The notes under the pieces: model-generated
What the model was told of the DNA's origin: nothing
What the model saw: only the letters and a program-made list of their open reading frames with translations
The model's database searches: none
Part shown: positions 46,206 through 54,469 of the stretch, in pieces
How positions within the stretch are numbered: the stretch's first letter is position 1
Layout of the letters: each line of letters begins with the position of its first letter
From: Massilia brevitalea
GTDB taxonomy: Bacteria > Pseudomonadota > Gammaproteobacteria > Burkholderiales > Burkholderiaceae_D
Length of the DNA stretch: 64,000 nt
Direction of reading: 5' to 3'
Assembly (NCBI RefSeq): GCF_030711405.1
Contig: NZ_JAULSI010000026.1
Span: 1-64,000, forward strand
Made by a program: the position numbers and the translations under genes

Positions 46206-48098
46206 ATGATTGCCACCGCCCTCGGTGTTGCCGCCCTTGTCGTGGCCGGTGCGACCAGCCATATCGAATTGAGCATGCCGGGCATGAGCGATGCGCCGCT
46301 GAAATCATCAATTGTCGCCGCCATCAATTTCAGCACGGTAGGCGTCATGCTGTCGCTGACTTGCAGTACCCTCCTGCAGGGTCTGGCGCGCTCGCTGAAG
46401 GAGCTCGAACTCACGTCCGCAGCCGTGGCGCACCTGAACGACATGGTCCTGATCCTCGAAGCCGCCGATGTCCCCGGGCCGGACCAGAAGATCATCTTCG
46501 TCAACGATGCATTCCTGCACAGGATGGGCTATGCGCGCGCCGAAGTCCTCGGCAAGGGTTTGCACCTCCTGCGCGGCCAGGACACCGATGACGGCGTCTT
46601 TGCAGGCCTGTTTGGGGCGATGGCGGCGAACCGGACCGCCAAGGCCGAGATCATGGCCTACACCTGGCCCGGCGAGGCGTTTTGGCTGGAGATCGAGGTG
46701 ATGCCGTTCACCCGCGACGAGGACTGCGCAAGCAACTGGGTCGTCGTCAGCCGCGACATCACGGAACGGCGCACGGCGGCAGACGCCATCCACCGCCTGG
46801 CCTTCTATGATGTGCTGACCGGACTGCCGAACCGGCGCCTGCTGATGGACCGCCTGGGCGCCACGGTGGCACGCAGCCAGGCCGAGAAGAGCGTCAGCGC
46901 GGTGCTCTACCTGGATATCGACAAGTTCAAGAACGTCAACGACGAACGCGGTCATGCCACCGGCGACGTGTTGCTCGAACATGCCGCCGCGCGCTTGAAA
47001 CAGGCCGTGCGCGATACCGACATGGTGGCCCGCATCGGCGGCGACGAATTCGTCGTCCTGCTCGACGGCCGCGATCTGCATGCGGATACCGCCGCACGCC
47101 GCGCCCTGGAGGCTGCCGCCCTGGTGCGCGAGGCCCTGGCGGCGCCACTCGACCTCAAGGGCAAGCCCTACCGGATCGCGGCCAGCATCGGCATCGCACT
47201 GGCCAGGCCCGGCGGGCCGGGTGCGCACGATTTGCTGCGCGAAGCCGACACCGCCATGTACCACGCCAAGGCTGTCGGCCGCGATGGCGTGATGGTGTTC
47301 GAGGACGCCATGCTGGCCGACGCCCAGCACGCCCTCACGCTGGAGCGCGACCTGGCTGCGGCGCTTGAGAACGGCGAACTGGCCATGCACCTGCAGCTGC
47401 AGGTCGACCAGGGCGGCCTGCCGGTCGGCGCCGAACTCCTGATGCGCTGGCGCCGTGCCGACGGCAGCATGGAGCGGCCGGACGTCTTCATTCCCGTGGC
47501 CGAATCGAGCGGCCTGATCGTGCCGCTTGGGCACTGGGCCTTGCGCCAGGCCTGCGCCGCCTGGCTGACGCTCGAGGAGGCTGGATGCGCGATGCCCCTG
47601 TCGCTCAACGTCAGCCCGATCCAGTTCCGCCAGCCCGACTTCGTCGAGCAGGTGCAGAGGATTTTTGCCGAGACGGGCGCGCCGGCGCAGGAGTTCATCT
47701 TTGAAGTGACGGAAGGCCTGCTGATCGAGGATATCGACCAGACGATCAGGCGCATGCACCAGCTGGCCAGCCTGGGCATCCGCTTCTCGGTCGACGATTT
47801 CGGGACCGGTTATTCGAACCTGGCGTACCTGAAGAAGATGCCGCTCTACGAGCTGAAGATCGACAAGAGCTTCATGCGCGATACGCCCCAGGACCACAAC
47901 AGCACGGCCATCGTCCAGTCGATCCTGGCGATGGCCGGGCACCTGGGACTGCGCGTGGTGGCGGAGGGCGTGGAAACCGCGGCGCAGGCCTGCTACCTCG
48001 GGCAGCACGGGTCAGCCTGTATGCAGGGCTTCCACTATCATCGGCCGATGCCGCTAGCCGATGTGATCGAGCGCCTGCGCGCCGCCGAATGCGCCTGA
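46206..48098 (+). CDS. PAS-GGDEF-EAL protein (c-di-GMP turnover)
   Basis: The open frame from ATG 46206 gives 630 residues: end of the membrane domain (1-70), PAS domain with PAC (about 85-195, MGYARAEVLGKGLHLL), GGDEF (about 195-360, motif RIGGDEFVVLL near 278) and EAL (about 375-625). Diguanylate cyclases make c-di-GMP and EAL domains cleave it. In the EAL domain the signature is ELL (GAELLMRW), but the metal and catalytic residues NVSPIQF, FEVTEGLL, SVDDFGTGYSNL, KIDKSF and AEGVET are kept, so activity is plausible. The GGDEF site is intact; an RxxD inhibitory site is not obvious. The true start is probably 45866 with the frameshift described there. Confidence 0.85.
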   Translation: MIATALGVAALVVAGATSHIELSMPGMSDAPLKSSIVAAINFSTVGVMLSLTCSTLLQGLARSLKELELTSAAVAHLNDMVLILEAADVPGPDQKIIFVNDAFLHRMGYARAEVLGKGLHLLRGQDTDDGVFAGLFGAMAANRTAKAEIMAYTWPGEAFWLEIEVMPFTRDEDCASNWVVVSRDITERRTAADAIHRLAFYDVLTGLPNRRLLMDRLGATVARSQAEKSVSAVLYLDIDKFKNVNDERGHATGDVLLEHAAARLKQAVRDTDMVARIGGDEFVVLLDGRDLHADTAARRALEAAALVREALAAPLDLKGKPYRIAASIGIALARPGGPGAHDLLREADTAMYHAKAVGRDGVMVFEDAMLADAQHALTLERDLAAALENGELAMHLQLQVDQGGLPVGAELLMRWRRADGSMERPDVFIPVAESSGLIVPLGHWALRQACAAWLTLEEAGCAMPLSLNVSPIQFRQPDFVEQVQRIFAETGAPAQEFIFEVTEGLLIEDIDQTIRRMHQLASLGIRFSVDDFGTGYSNLAYLKKMPLYELKIDKSFMRDTPQDHNSTAIVQSILAMAGHLGLRVVAEGVETAAQACYLGQHGSACMQGFHYHRPMPLADVIERLRAAECA

Positions 48099-48105
48099 CG
48101 GTCCC

Positions 48106-48642
48106 TCAGTCGTGCTGGTACACGCGCGGATCGAGCGTATGCTCCTCCACCGGCAATGGCGATGCGGCGGACGCCGGCGCCTCCCGCTTCGGATACGGCG
48201 TTCCATCCCGGTGCGTGTAGCTGTTGGTCGACCCGTCGTACATCAGATCGATGTCCGGATACGTCGCCCGGTCGGCCGGAATGTTCGGCCCCACCGCCAC
48301 GAACAGCGCATTGCCCCAGCTGCGGTTCACCAGGTGATGCCCGTTCGGTTTCCCCGCCGGGAAGGCCGCGCAGTCGCCCGCGCGCATCAGGGTCTCGCCC
48401 TCGTCGGTAATCAGGGTGAGTTCGCCCGACACCACCATCACGAATTCGTCTTCATGCGTATGCCAGTGGCGCTGCGACGATGCCGCGCCCGGCTTGAGTT
48501 CAACCAGGTTGACGCCGAACTGGCTCAAGCCGCCGGCCTCGCCCAGCGACTGGCGGCTGCGGCCGTTGACGATCTCGGCGAAAGGTTCGGGATAACCGGT
48601 GCCGGTCAACACGGGGATACTGCTCAGGTCTAGCCGCGACAT
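48106..48642 (-). CDS. Cupin domain protein
   Basis: A 178-residue single-cupin protein. Cupin motif 1 is RHWHTHEDEFVMVVSGE (about 57-73), giving His-His-Glu metal ligands, and motif 2 is FPAGKPNGHHLVN with the second His. Such proteins bind a metal and often act as dioxygenases, isomerases or sensors. GAGGAGC lies six bases before the ATG. It lies 49 bases downstream of paaZ on the same strand, so it may be transcribed with the phenylacetate genes, but it is not a known member of that pathway. It is convergent with the c-di-GMP gene. Confidence 0.82.
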   Translation of the reverse strand: MSRLDLSSIPVLTGTGYPEPFAEIVNGRSRQSLGEAGGLSQFGVNLVELKPGAASSQRHWHTHEDEFVMVVSGELTLITDEGETLMRAGDCAAFPAGKPNGHHLVNRSWGNALFVAVGPNIPADRATYPDIDLMYDGSTNSYTHRDGTPYPKREAPASAASPLPVEEHTLDPRVYQHD

Positions 48643-48691
48643 GCTTGCTCCTCAAGGATAAGTTGGGCGGCCGACCTGCCACAAGCCCGTG

Positions 48692-50743
48692 TCAGCCGCG
48701 CTTTTGTACTAACGTGAGGATATCGTAACTTGCCACCAGTTCGTCGTTCTGGTTGGTGACTTGCACATCCCAGGCCACCACGCCCTGTCCGCGTCCGGCG
48801 TCATCCGTGCGATTCCGGTCGACCTTGCGCTTGCAGGTCAGGCGTGCACGGATGGTGTCGCCGATCGCCACCGGCGCAACAAACCTCAGGTTGTCGAGTC
48901 CGTAGTTGGCCAGCACCGGCCCCGGCGCCGGCGACACGAACAGCCCTGCCGCCGCCGACAGCACGAAGTAGCCGTGCGCGATGCGCTTGCCGAACTGCGT
49001 GTCCTTGGCAGCGATCTCGTCGAAGTGCATGTAGAAGTAGTCGCCCGAGATACCGCCGAAATTGACGATATCGGCTTCGCTCACGGTCCGGCGGTGCGTC
49101 AGCAGCGAGTGGCCTATCTCCAGGTCCTCGAACCAGCGGCGGAACGGGTGGATCTCCGATTCCTTCACGGCCGCGCCGCGCACGTATTCGCCGGTTACGG
49201 CCGCCAGCATGGTCGGAGATCCCTGCACTGCCGCGCGCTGCAGGAAGTGCTTCACCGCGCGGATGCCGCCCAGCTCTTCGCCACCGCCGGCGCGGCCCGG
49301 GCCGCCGTGCTTCAGCTGCGGCAGCGGCGAGCCGTGGCCGGTGCTGTCGACTGCGGACTCGCGGTCGAGGATGTGCACGCGGCCGTGCGAGGCGGCGGCG
49401 ATCGGCACGGCGTGCGCGGCGATCATCGGGTCTTTCGTCGCCAGCGTGGTCACCAGGCTGCCGCGGCCCAGCGCGGCCAGGTGCAGGGCCTCGTCGATGT
49501 CGCGGTAAGTCATCATGGTGGACACCGGGCCGAAGGCTTCGATGTCGTGCACGGCCGTGTTGATCGACGCGTTGCGGCACAGGAGCAGGGTCGGTGCGAA
49601 GAAGGCCCCATTTGCCGCGTTCTCGCCGACCGGGTTGAAGCCGTGGTGGGCGCCGAAGAGGACTTCGTTGCCGCGTGCGAGCAGTTCCACGCGTTCGCTG
49701 ACGTCGCGGTGCTGGTCCATCGAGGCCAGCGCGCCCATGCGCACGCCTTCCATCTTCGGGTTGCCGACCACGGTCTTTTCCAGGCGCGCGCGCAGGCGTT
49801 CGCCCAGCGCATCGACGTGCTGCTCGGGCACGATGATGCGGCGGATGGCCGTGCACTTCTGGCCGGCCTTGCCGGTCATCTCGCGTGCGACTTCTTTTAC
49901 GAAAAGGTCGAACTCGGGGTCGTCCGGGGTCACGTCGGGGGCCAGGATGGCGGCGTTCAGGGAGTCGGCTTCGGCCGTGAACGGGACCGATTCGCGGATC
50001 AGGTTGGGGTTGGCCTTCAGCTTGGCGGCAGTGTCGGCCGAGCCGGTGAAGGTGACGGTGTCGAAACCCGTCAGGCGGTCGAGCAGATCGCCGGTGGAGC
50101 CGATCACCAGTTGCAGTGCGCCTTCCGGCAGCAGGCCGGAGTCGTGGATCATCTTGACCACCGCGTGGGTCAGGTAGCTGGTGGCGGTGGCGGGCTTGCC
50201 GATGCAGGGCATGGCGGCCAGGAAGCTCGGCGCGAATTTCTCGAGCAGGCCCCAGATCGGGAAGTTGAAGGCGTTGATGTGCACTGCCAGGCCGCCTTTC
50301 GGGACCAGGATGTGGGTGCCGGCGAAGCCGCCGCGCTTGCCCAGGTTCAGGGCCGGGCCTTCGTGCAAGACGTTCGAGGATGGCAGCTCGCGCGAGCCCA
50401 TGCTGGCGTAGGCGAACAGGGTGCCGATGCCGCCTTCGACGTCGACCCAGCTGTCGGGGCGGGTGGCGCCGGTCAGGTGCGAGATTTCGTAGAGTTCTTC
50501 CTTGCGCTCCATGAGGTACATGGCCAGGGCTTTCAGGCGCTGGGCGCGGGTCTGGAAGTCGAGCTGCATCAGGGCGGGGACGCCGGTCTTGCGGGCATAG
50601 GTGACGGCTTCGTCGAAGTCGAGCTTTTCGGCGTGGGTGTGGTAGACCAGTTGGCCGTCGAGGGCGCTGTGCAGGGGGGTGGCGGCTTCAGTGCCGATCC
50701 AGCGGCCGGCGATCCAGCTTTGCAGGGTGCTTGGGGTGTGCAT
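48692..50743 (-). CDS. paaZ: Bifunctional oxepin-CoA hydrolase / 3-oxo-5,6-dehydrosuberyl-CoA semialdehyde dehydrogenase
   Basis: Ring-opening enzyme of the phenylacetyl-CoA pathway, 683 residues. The N-terminal aldehyde dehydrogenase domain (about 1-520) has FNFPIWGLLEKFAPSFLA, TGSADTAAKL and the catalytic GKAGQKCTAIRR with Cys near 297. The C-terminal MaoC-type hydratase domain (about 540-683) has FHYMHFDE-like DYFYMHFDEIAAKDTQFGKR and GHSLLTHRRTV. The hydratase opens the oxepin ring and the dehydrogenase oxidises the aldehyde before it recloses. GAGGAGACAAAAC precedes the ATG. Last pathway gene of the operon; a repeat separates it from paaY. Confidence 0.96.
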   Translation of the reverse strand: MHTPSTLQSWIAGRWIGTEAATPLHSALDGQLVYHTHAEKLDFDEAVTYARKTGVPALMQLDFQTRAQRLKALAMYLMERKEELYEISHLTGATRPDSWVDVEGGIGTLFAYASMGSRELPSSNVLHEGPALNLGKRGGFAGTHILVPKGGLAVHINAFNFPIWGLLEKFAPSFLAAMPCIGKPATATSYLTHAVVKMIHDSGLLPEGALQLVIGSTGDLLDRLTGFDTVTFTGSADTAAKLKANPNLIRESVPFTAEADSLNAAILAPDVTPDDPEFDLFVKEVAREMTGKAGQKCTAIRRIIVPEQHVDALGERLRARLEKTVVGNPKMEGVRMGALASMDQHRDVSERVELLARGNEVLFGAHHGFNPVGENAANGAFFAPTLLLCRNASINTAVHDIEAFGPVSTMMTYRDIDEALHLAALGRGSLVTTLATKDPMIAAHAVPIAAASHGRVHILDRESAVDSTGHGSPLPQLKHGGPGRAGGGEELGGIRAVKHFLQRAAVQGSPTMLAAVTGEYVRGAAVKESEIHPFRRWFEDLEIGHSLLTHRRTVSEADIVNFGGISGDYFYMHFDEIAAKDTQFGKRIAHGYFVLSAAAGLFVSPAPGPVLANYGLDNLRFVAPVAIGDTIRARLTCKRKVDRNRTDDAGRGQGVVAWDVQVTNQNDELVASYDILTLVQKRG

Positions 50744-50797
50744 GTTTTGTCTCCTCGGATTTCTTGCAGGCGTTTGGGCTGATCATCGGCCGGAATC

Positions 50798-50825
50798 CGC
50801 GTGGGCTCGAGAGGCCACCCTACGG
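50798..50825. repeat. Degenerate palindromic repeat between paaY and paaZ
   Basis: CCGCGTGGGCTCGAGAGGCCACCCTACGG (split here as CCGCGTGGGCTC / GAGAGGCCACCCTACGG), a decayed copy of the dispersed palindrome, in the orientation of the right-hand copies. It lies inside the 97-base gap between two genes of one operon. Confidence 0.55.
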
Positions 50826-50840
50826 ACAGCCGGTAGCCGT

Positions 50841-51440
50841 TTATTCTTTGGGGGTGTGGCCGCCGTTGTTCGAGAAATCGAAGACGGGGCGGTTGGGTTC
50901 GATTTCGGTGTAGGCCTCGACTTCGCGCATGGTGTTCAGGGAGCGCGTGGTCAGCTGGTGGTACTGGCGGGTGCCGAAGCTTTTCCATGCGATTTCTTCG
51001 GGCTTCAGCTCGCGCATCACGCGTGCGGGGGTGCCCATCACCATGCTGCGCGGGGGGATGAGCATTTTGGCTTTCACGAAGCTCATGGCGGCGACGATGG
51101 ATTCCTCGCCGACGACGGCGCCGTCCATCACGACGGCGTTCATGCCGACCATGGCGTTGCGGCCGACGCGGCAGCCGTGCAGCACGGCGCCGTGGCCGAT
51201 GTGGCCGTCGACTTCGATCACGGTTTCGCCGTCTTCGAAGCCGTGCATGACGCAGCTGTCCTGCACGTTGGCGCCCTCTTCCAGGATCAGGCGGCCGAAG
51301 TCGCCGCGCAGCGAGGCCAGTGGGCCGATGTAGCAACGCGGGCCGACGATCACGTCGCCGATCAGTACCGCCGTCGGGTGCACGTAGGCGGTGGGATGCA
51401 CCACCGGGCGCACGCCGTCGATTTCGTAGACCTTGACCAT
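50841..51440 (-). CDS. paaY: Phenylacetic acid degradation protein PaaY (hexapeptide-repeat thioesterase)
   Basis: A 199-residue left-handed beta-helix protein of the gamma-carbonic-anhydrase-like family. Hexapeptide repeats run from about 15 to 130 (for example AVLIGDVIVGPRCYIGPLAS and GHIGHGAVLHGCRVGRNAMV). PaaY is a thioesterase that hydrolyses misformed CoA esters arising when the epoxide or aldehyde intermediates go astray. The helical C-terminal tail (RQYHQLTTRSLNTMREVEAY) is family-typical. The ATG follows pcaF by five bases. Confidence 0.92.
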   Translation of the reverse strand: MVKVYEIDGVRPVVHPTAYVHPTAVLIGDVIVGPRCYIGPLASLRGDFGRLILEEGANVQDSCVMHGFEDGETVIEVDGHIGHGAVLHGCRVGRNAMVGMNAVVMDGAVVGEESIVAAMSFVKAKMLIPPRSMVMGTPARVMRELKPEEIAWKSFGTRQYHQLTTRSLNTMREVEAYTEIEPNRPVFDFSNNGGHTPKE

Positions 51441-51445
51441 GTTCT

Positions 51446-52651
51446 TTATACCCGCTCGATGATGAGGGCGATGCCCTGGCCGACGCCGATGCACATCGTG
51501 CAGAGGGCATAGCGGCCGCCCGTGCGCTGCAGTTGCCAGACGGCGGTGGTGACCAGGCGTGCACCGGACGCGCCGAGCGGGTGGCCGAGGGCAATCGCGC
51601 CGCCGTTCGGGTTCACGTGCTCGGCGTCGTCGGCAACGCCGAGGTCGCGCAGCACGGCCAGGCCTTGGGAAGCAAAGGCTTCGTTCAGTTCGATCACGTC
51701 CATCTGCTCGATGGTCAAGCCCGTCTGGGCCAGCACCTTCTTCGTGGCTGGCGACGGGCCGAAGCCCATGATGCGCGGCGCCAGGCCGGCGGTGGCCATG
51801 CCGATAATGCGGGCGCGCGGGGTCAGGCCGAAGCGTTCGGCGGCGCTGGCGGAGGCAATCAGGACCGCTGCGGCGCCGTCGTTCACGCCGGATGCGTTAC
51901 CGGCGGTGACGGTACCGCTTGGTTCGACCACGCCTTTCAGCTTGGCCAGCGCTTCGATGCTGGTGTCCGGACGCGGATGCTCGTCGGTGTCGAACACGCG
52001 CGACTCGCCTTTTTTCGAATGCAGGGTCACGTGGACGATTTCGTCCTTGAACAAACCGGCCGCGTTCGCGCGCGCCCAGCGCTGCTGGCTGCGGATGGCG
52101 AATGCGTCCTGGTCGGCGCGGTTGATGTTGAATTCCCTGGCCACGTTCTCGGCGGTTTCCGGCATCGAGTCGATGCCGTACTTCGCCTTCATCAACGGAT
52201 TGACGAAGCGCCAGCCGATGGTGGTGTCTTCGATCTTGGCGGCGCGCGAGAAGGCGCTGTCCGCCTTGCCCATCACGAAAGGCGCACGCGTCATGCTTTC
52301 CGAGCCGCCGGCGATGATCAGATTCGCCTGGCCCGAGATGATGGCGCGGGCGCCGATGCCGATGGCGTCCAGGCTGGAGCCGCACAGGCGGTTGATGGTA
52401 TTGCCGGGCACCTCGACCGGCAGGCCGGCCAGCAGGCCCGCCATGTGGCCGACGTTGCGGTTGTCTTCGCCGGCCTGGTTGGCGCAGCCCCAGTACAAAT
52501 CGTCGACGGTGGCCCAGTCGACGCCCTGGTTGCGTTCGATGAGGGCGGCAATCGGCAGCGCGGCCAGGTCGTCGGCGCGCACCGAGGCGAGCGCGCCGCC
52601 GTAGCGGCCGAAGGGGGTGCGGACTGCGTCGCAGATGTAGGCGTCGATCAT
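51446..52651 (-). CDS. pcaF: 3-oxoadipyl-CoA thiolase
   Basis: Thiolase of 401 residues acting at the end of phenylacetate catabolism (PaaJ role), cleaving 3-oxoadipyl-CoA to succinyl-CoA and acetyl-CoA. The acyl-enzyme Cys is in NRLCGSSLDAIG (about 90), the GHPLGASGARL segment holds the catalytic His and CTMCIGVGQGIA the second Cys. Also called paaJ in E. coli; sequences of PcaF and PaaJ are hard to tell apart, and the same enzyme serves the beta-ketoadipate route. GGAGACATC precedes the ATG. No other beta-ketoadipate genes are in the window. Confidence 0.94.
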   Translation of the reverse strand: MIDAYICDAVRTPFGRYGGALASVRADDLAALPIAALIERNQGVDWATVDDLYWGCANQAGEDNRNVGHMAGLLAGLPVEVPGNTINRLCGSSLDAIGIGARAIISGQANLIIAGGSESMTRAPFVMGKADSAFSRAAKIEDTTIGWRFVNPLMKAKYGIDSMPETAENVAREFNINRADQDAFAIRSQQRWARANAAGLFKDEIVHVTLHSKKGESRVFDTDEHPRPDTSIEALAKLKGVVEPSGTVTAGNASGVNDGAAAVLIASASAAERFGLTPRARIIGMATAGLAPRIMGFGPSPATKKVLAQTGLTIEQMDVIELNEAFASQGLAVLRDLGVADDAEHVNPNGGAIALGHPLGASGARLVTTAVWQLQRTGGRYALCTMCIGVGQGIALIIERV

Positions 52652-52669
52652 GATGTCTCCAGTGTGTTT

Positions 52670-53986
52670 TTAGGTATTCTTCGGGCGCTTGTCGACCACG
52701 CGCCGGGCCTTGCCGGTCAGCGTGCGTTCGATGCCCATCGGCGGCGTCAGGGTGACCCTGGTGCTCACGCCCACATAGGTCTTGATGCAGTGCTGCAGTT
52801 CCTTGCACAGCGCGTCGACGTCGCCCGGCGCCATGCCGTGTTCCTTCAGTTCGCCGAACACTTCCAGCGTATCGAGGTGGCCATCGCGCGCGACGACCAG
52901 CTGGTATTGCGGCGCCAGCGCCGGCATCTTCAGCACCAGTTCCTCGATCTGGCTCGGGAACACGTTCACGCCGCGGATGATCAGCATGTCGTCCGAGCGG
53001 CCGGTGATGCGGCCCATGCGGCGCATGGCACGCGAAGTCGGCGGCAAGAGTCGCGTCAGGTCGCGCGTGCGGTAGCGGATGATGGGCAGCGCTTCCTTGC
53101 TGAGCGAGGTGAACACCAGTTCGCCCTCTTCGCCGTCGGGCAGCACTTCGCCGGTGTCGGGGTCGATGATCTCGGGGTAGAAATGGTCTTCCCAGATCAC
53201 CGGGCCGTCCTTGCTCTCGATGCATTCGCTGGCCACGCCCGGGCCCATCACTTCGGACAGGCCGTAGATGTCGACCGCGTCGATGCCGGCCGCTTCTTCG
53301 ATCGTGGCGCGCATCGCGTTGGTCCACGGTTCGGCCCCGAAGATGCCGACCTTCAGCGAAGACTGTGCCGGGTCCAGGCCCTGGCGCTTGAACTCCTCGA
53401 CGATGTTCAGCATGTACGAGGGCGTGACCATGATGACCGAGGGCTTGAAGTCGCAGATCAGCTGCACCTGCTTCTCGGTCTGCCCGCCCGACATCGGCAC
53501 CACGGTGCAACCCAGACGCTCGGCGCCGTAGTGGGCGCCCAGGCCGCCGGTGAACAGGCCGTAGCCATAGGCCACGTGGACCATGTCGCCCGGGCGGCCG
53601 CCGGCGGCGCGGATCGAGCGCGCCACCACGTCGGCCCAGGTGTTGATGTCCTTCTGCGTGTAGCCGACCACGGTTGGACGGCCGGTGGTGCCGGACGAGG
53701 CATGCACGCGCACCACCTGCTCGCGCGGCACGGCAAACATGCCGAAGGGGTAGTTGTCGCGCAGGGTCTTCTTGTCGGTGAAGGGGAACCTGGCCAGGTC
53801 GCCGAGGGACTTCAAGTCACTCGGGTGCACGCCGGCTTCATCGAAGGCCTTGCGGTAGTGCGGCACCTTGTCGTAGGCGTGCTGCAGCGACCATTGCAGG
53901 CGTTCGAGCTGCAGCGCCTGCAGTTCGTCGCGGCTGGCGCGTTCGATCGGCTCCAGGTCGCCTGGTTCAGGAATGCGTTGGACCAT
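52670..53986 (-). CDS. paaK: Phenylacetate-CoA ligase
   Basis: AMP-forming ligase of 438 residues that activates phenylacetate with ATP and CoA, the entry step of the pathway. The P-loop-like HASSGTTGRPTVVGYTQKD is at about 95-113; DIYGLSEVMGPGVA and RTRDLTRLLPPTSRAMRRMG are further adenylate-forming motifs, and the C-terminal lid ends with TGKARRVVDKR containing the catalytic Lys. Length matches PaaK. GGAGACAAC lies seven bases before the ATG. It follows paaI by 33 bases. Confidence 0.96.
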   Translation of the reverse strand: MVQRIPEPGDLEPIERASRDELQALQLERLQWSLQHAYDKVPHYRKAFDEAGVHPSDLKSLGDLARFPFTDKKTLRDNYPFGMFAVPREQVVRVHASSGTTGRPTVVGYTQKDINTWADVVARSIRAAGGRPGDMVHVAYGYGLFTGGLGAHYGAERLGCTVVPMSGGQTEKQVQLICDFKPSVIMVTPSYMLNIVEEFKRQGLDPAQSSLKVGIFGAEPWTNAMRATIEEAAGIDAVDIYGLSEVMGPGVASECIESKDGPVIWEDHFYPEIIDPDTGEVLPDGEEGELVFTSLSKEALPIIRYRTRDLTRLLPPTSRAMRRMGRITGRSDDMLIIRGVNVFPSQIEELVLKMPALAPQYQLVVARDGHLDTLEVFGELKEHGMAPGDVDALCKELQHCIKTYVGVSTRVTLTPPMGIERTLTGKARRVVDKRPKNT

Positions 53987-54019
53987 GATGTTGTCTCCTT
54001 CCGTTCTCGTGTTGCTGTT

Positions 54020-54469
54020 TCAAGTTGCTGCGTCAGTCACCATGCCGCTCACGCGGTGCGACTTGCCGCGGAAAAGCGCGATGGTTTTTCCTTCGGCATT
54101 CGTCACGGTGACGTCGTAGACGCCGGTCTTCCCAAGCAGCGCCTGCTCCACCGCTTCGGCCGTCAGGATGTCGCCTTCGCGCCCAGGCGCCAGGTAGTCG
54201 ATGGTGCAGCCGGCGCCGACCGTATTGAAGTTGTGCGAGTTGCAGGCAAAGGCGAATGCGCTGTCGGCCAGCGTGAAGATGAAACCGCCGTGGCAGCTGG
54301 CGTGGCCATTGAGCATGTCGGCGCGCACGCGCATGCTCATGCGTGCGTAGCCGGGGCGGATTTCCTCGAGCGTCATGCCCAGGCCCTTGCTGGCCGGGTC
54401 GCGTTCGTACATGGTTTTGCCGGCCAGTTCGGCCAGGGCTTGTGGTTCGCCAAGTGGGACGCTATGCAT
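54020..54469 (-). CDS. paaI: Hydroxyphenylacetyl-CoA thioesterase PaaI
   Basis: A 149-residue hotdog-fold thioesterase. The hotdog motif is LNGHASCHGGFIFTLADSAF (about 53-72), with GGFIF and an Asp at the active site. PaaI releases CoA from hydroxylated phenylacetyl-CoA by-products, so that CoA is not trapped. The chosen ATG overlaps the end of paaH by eight bases; an in-frame upstream extension would lie wholly within paaH and is not likely. Confidence 0.93.
   Translation of the reverse strand: MHSVPLGEPQALAELAGKTMYERDPASKGLGMTLEEIRPGYARMSMRVRADMLNGHASCHGGFIFTLADSAFAFACNSHNFNTVGAGCTIDYLAPGREGDILTAEAVEQALLGKTGVYDVTVTNAEGKTIALFRGKSHRVSGMVTDAAT

Noticed and set aside
48761..50782. Long plus-strand frame opposite paaZ
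   Set aside because: Shadow frame; amino-acid composition (His, Ala, Val, Gly, Arg, Gln) is that of the complementary strand of a coding gene.
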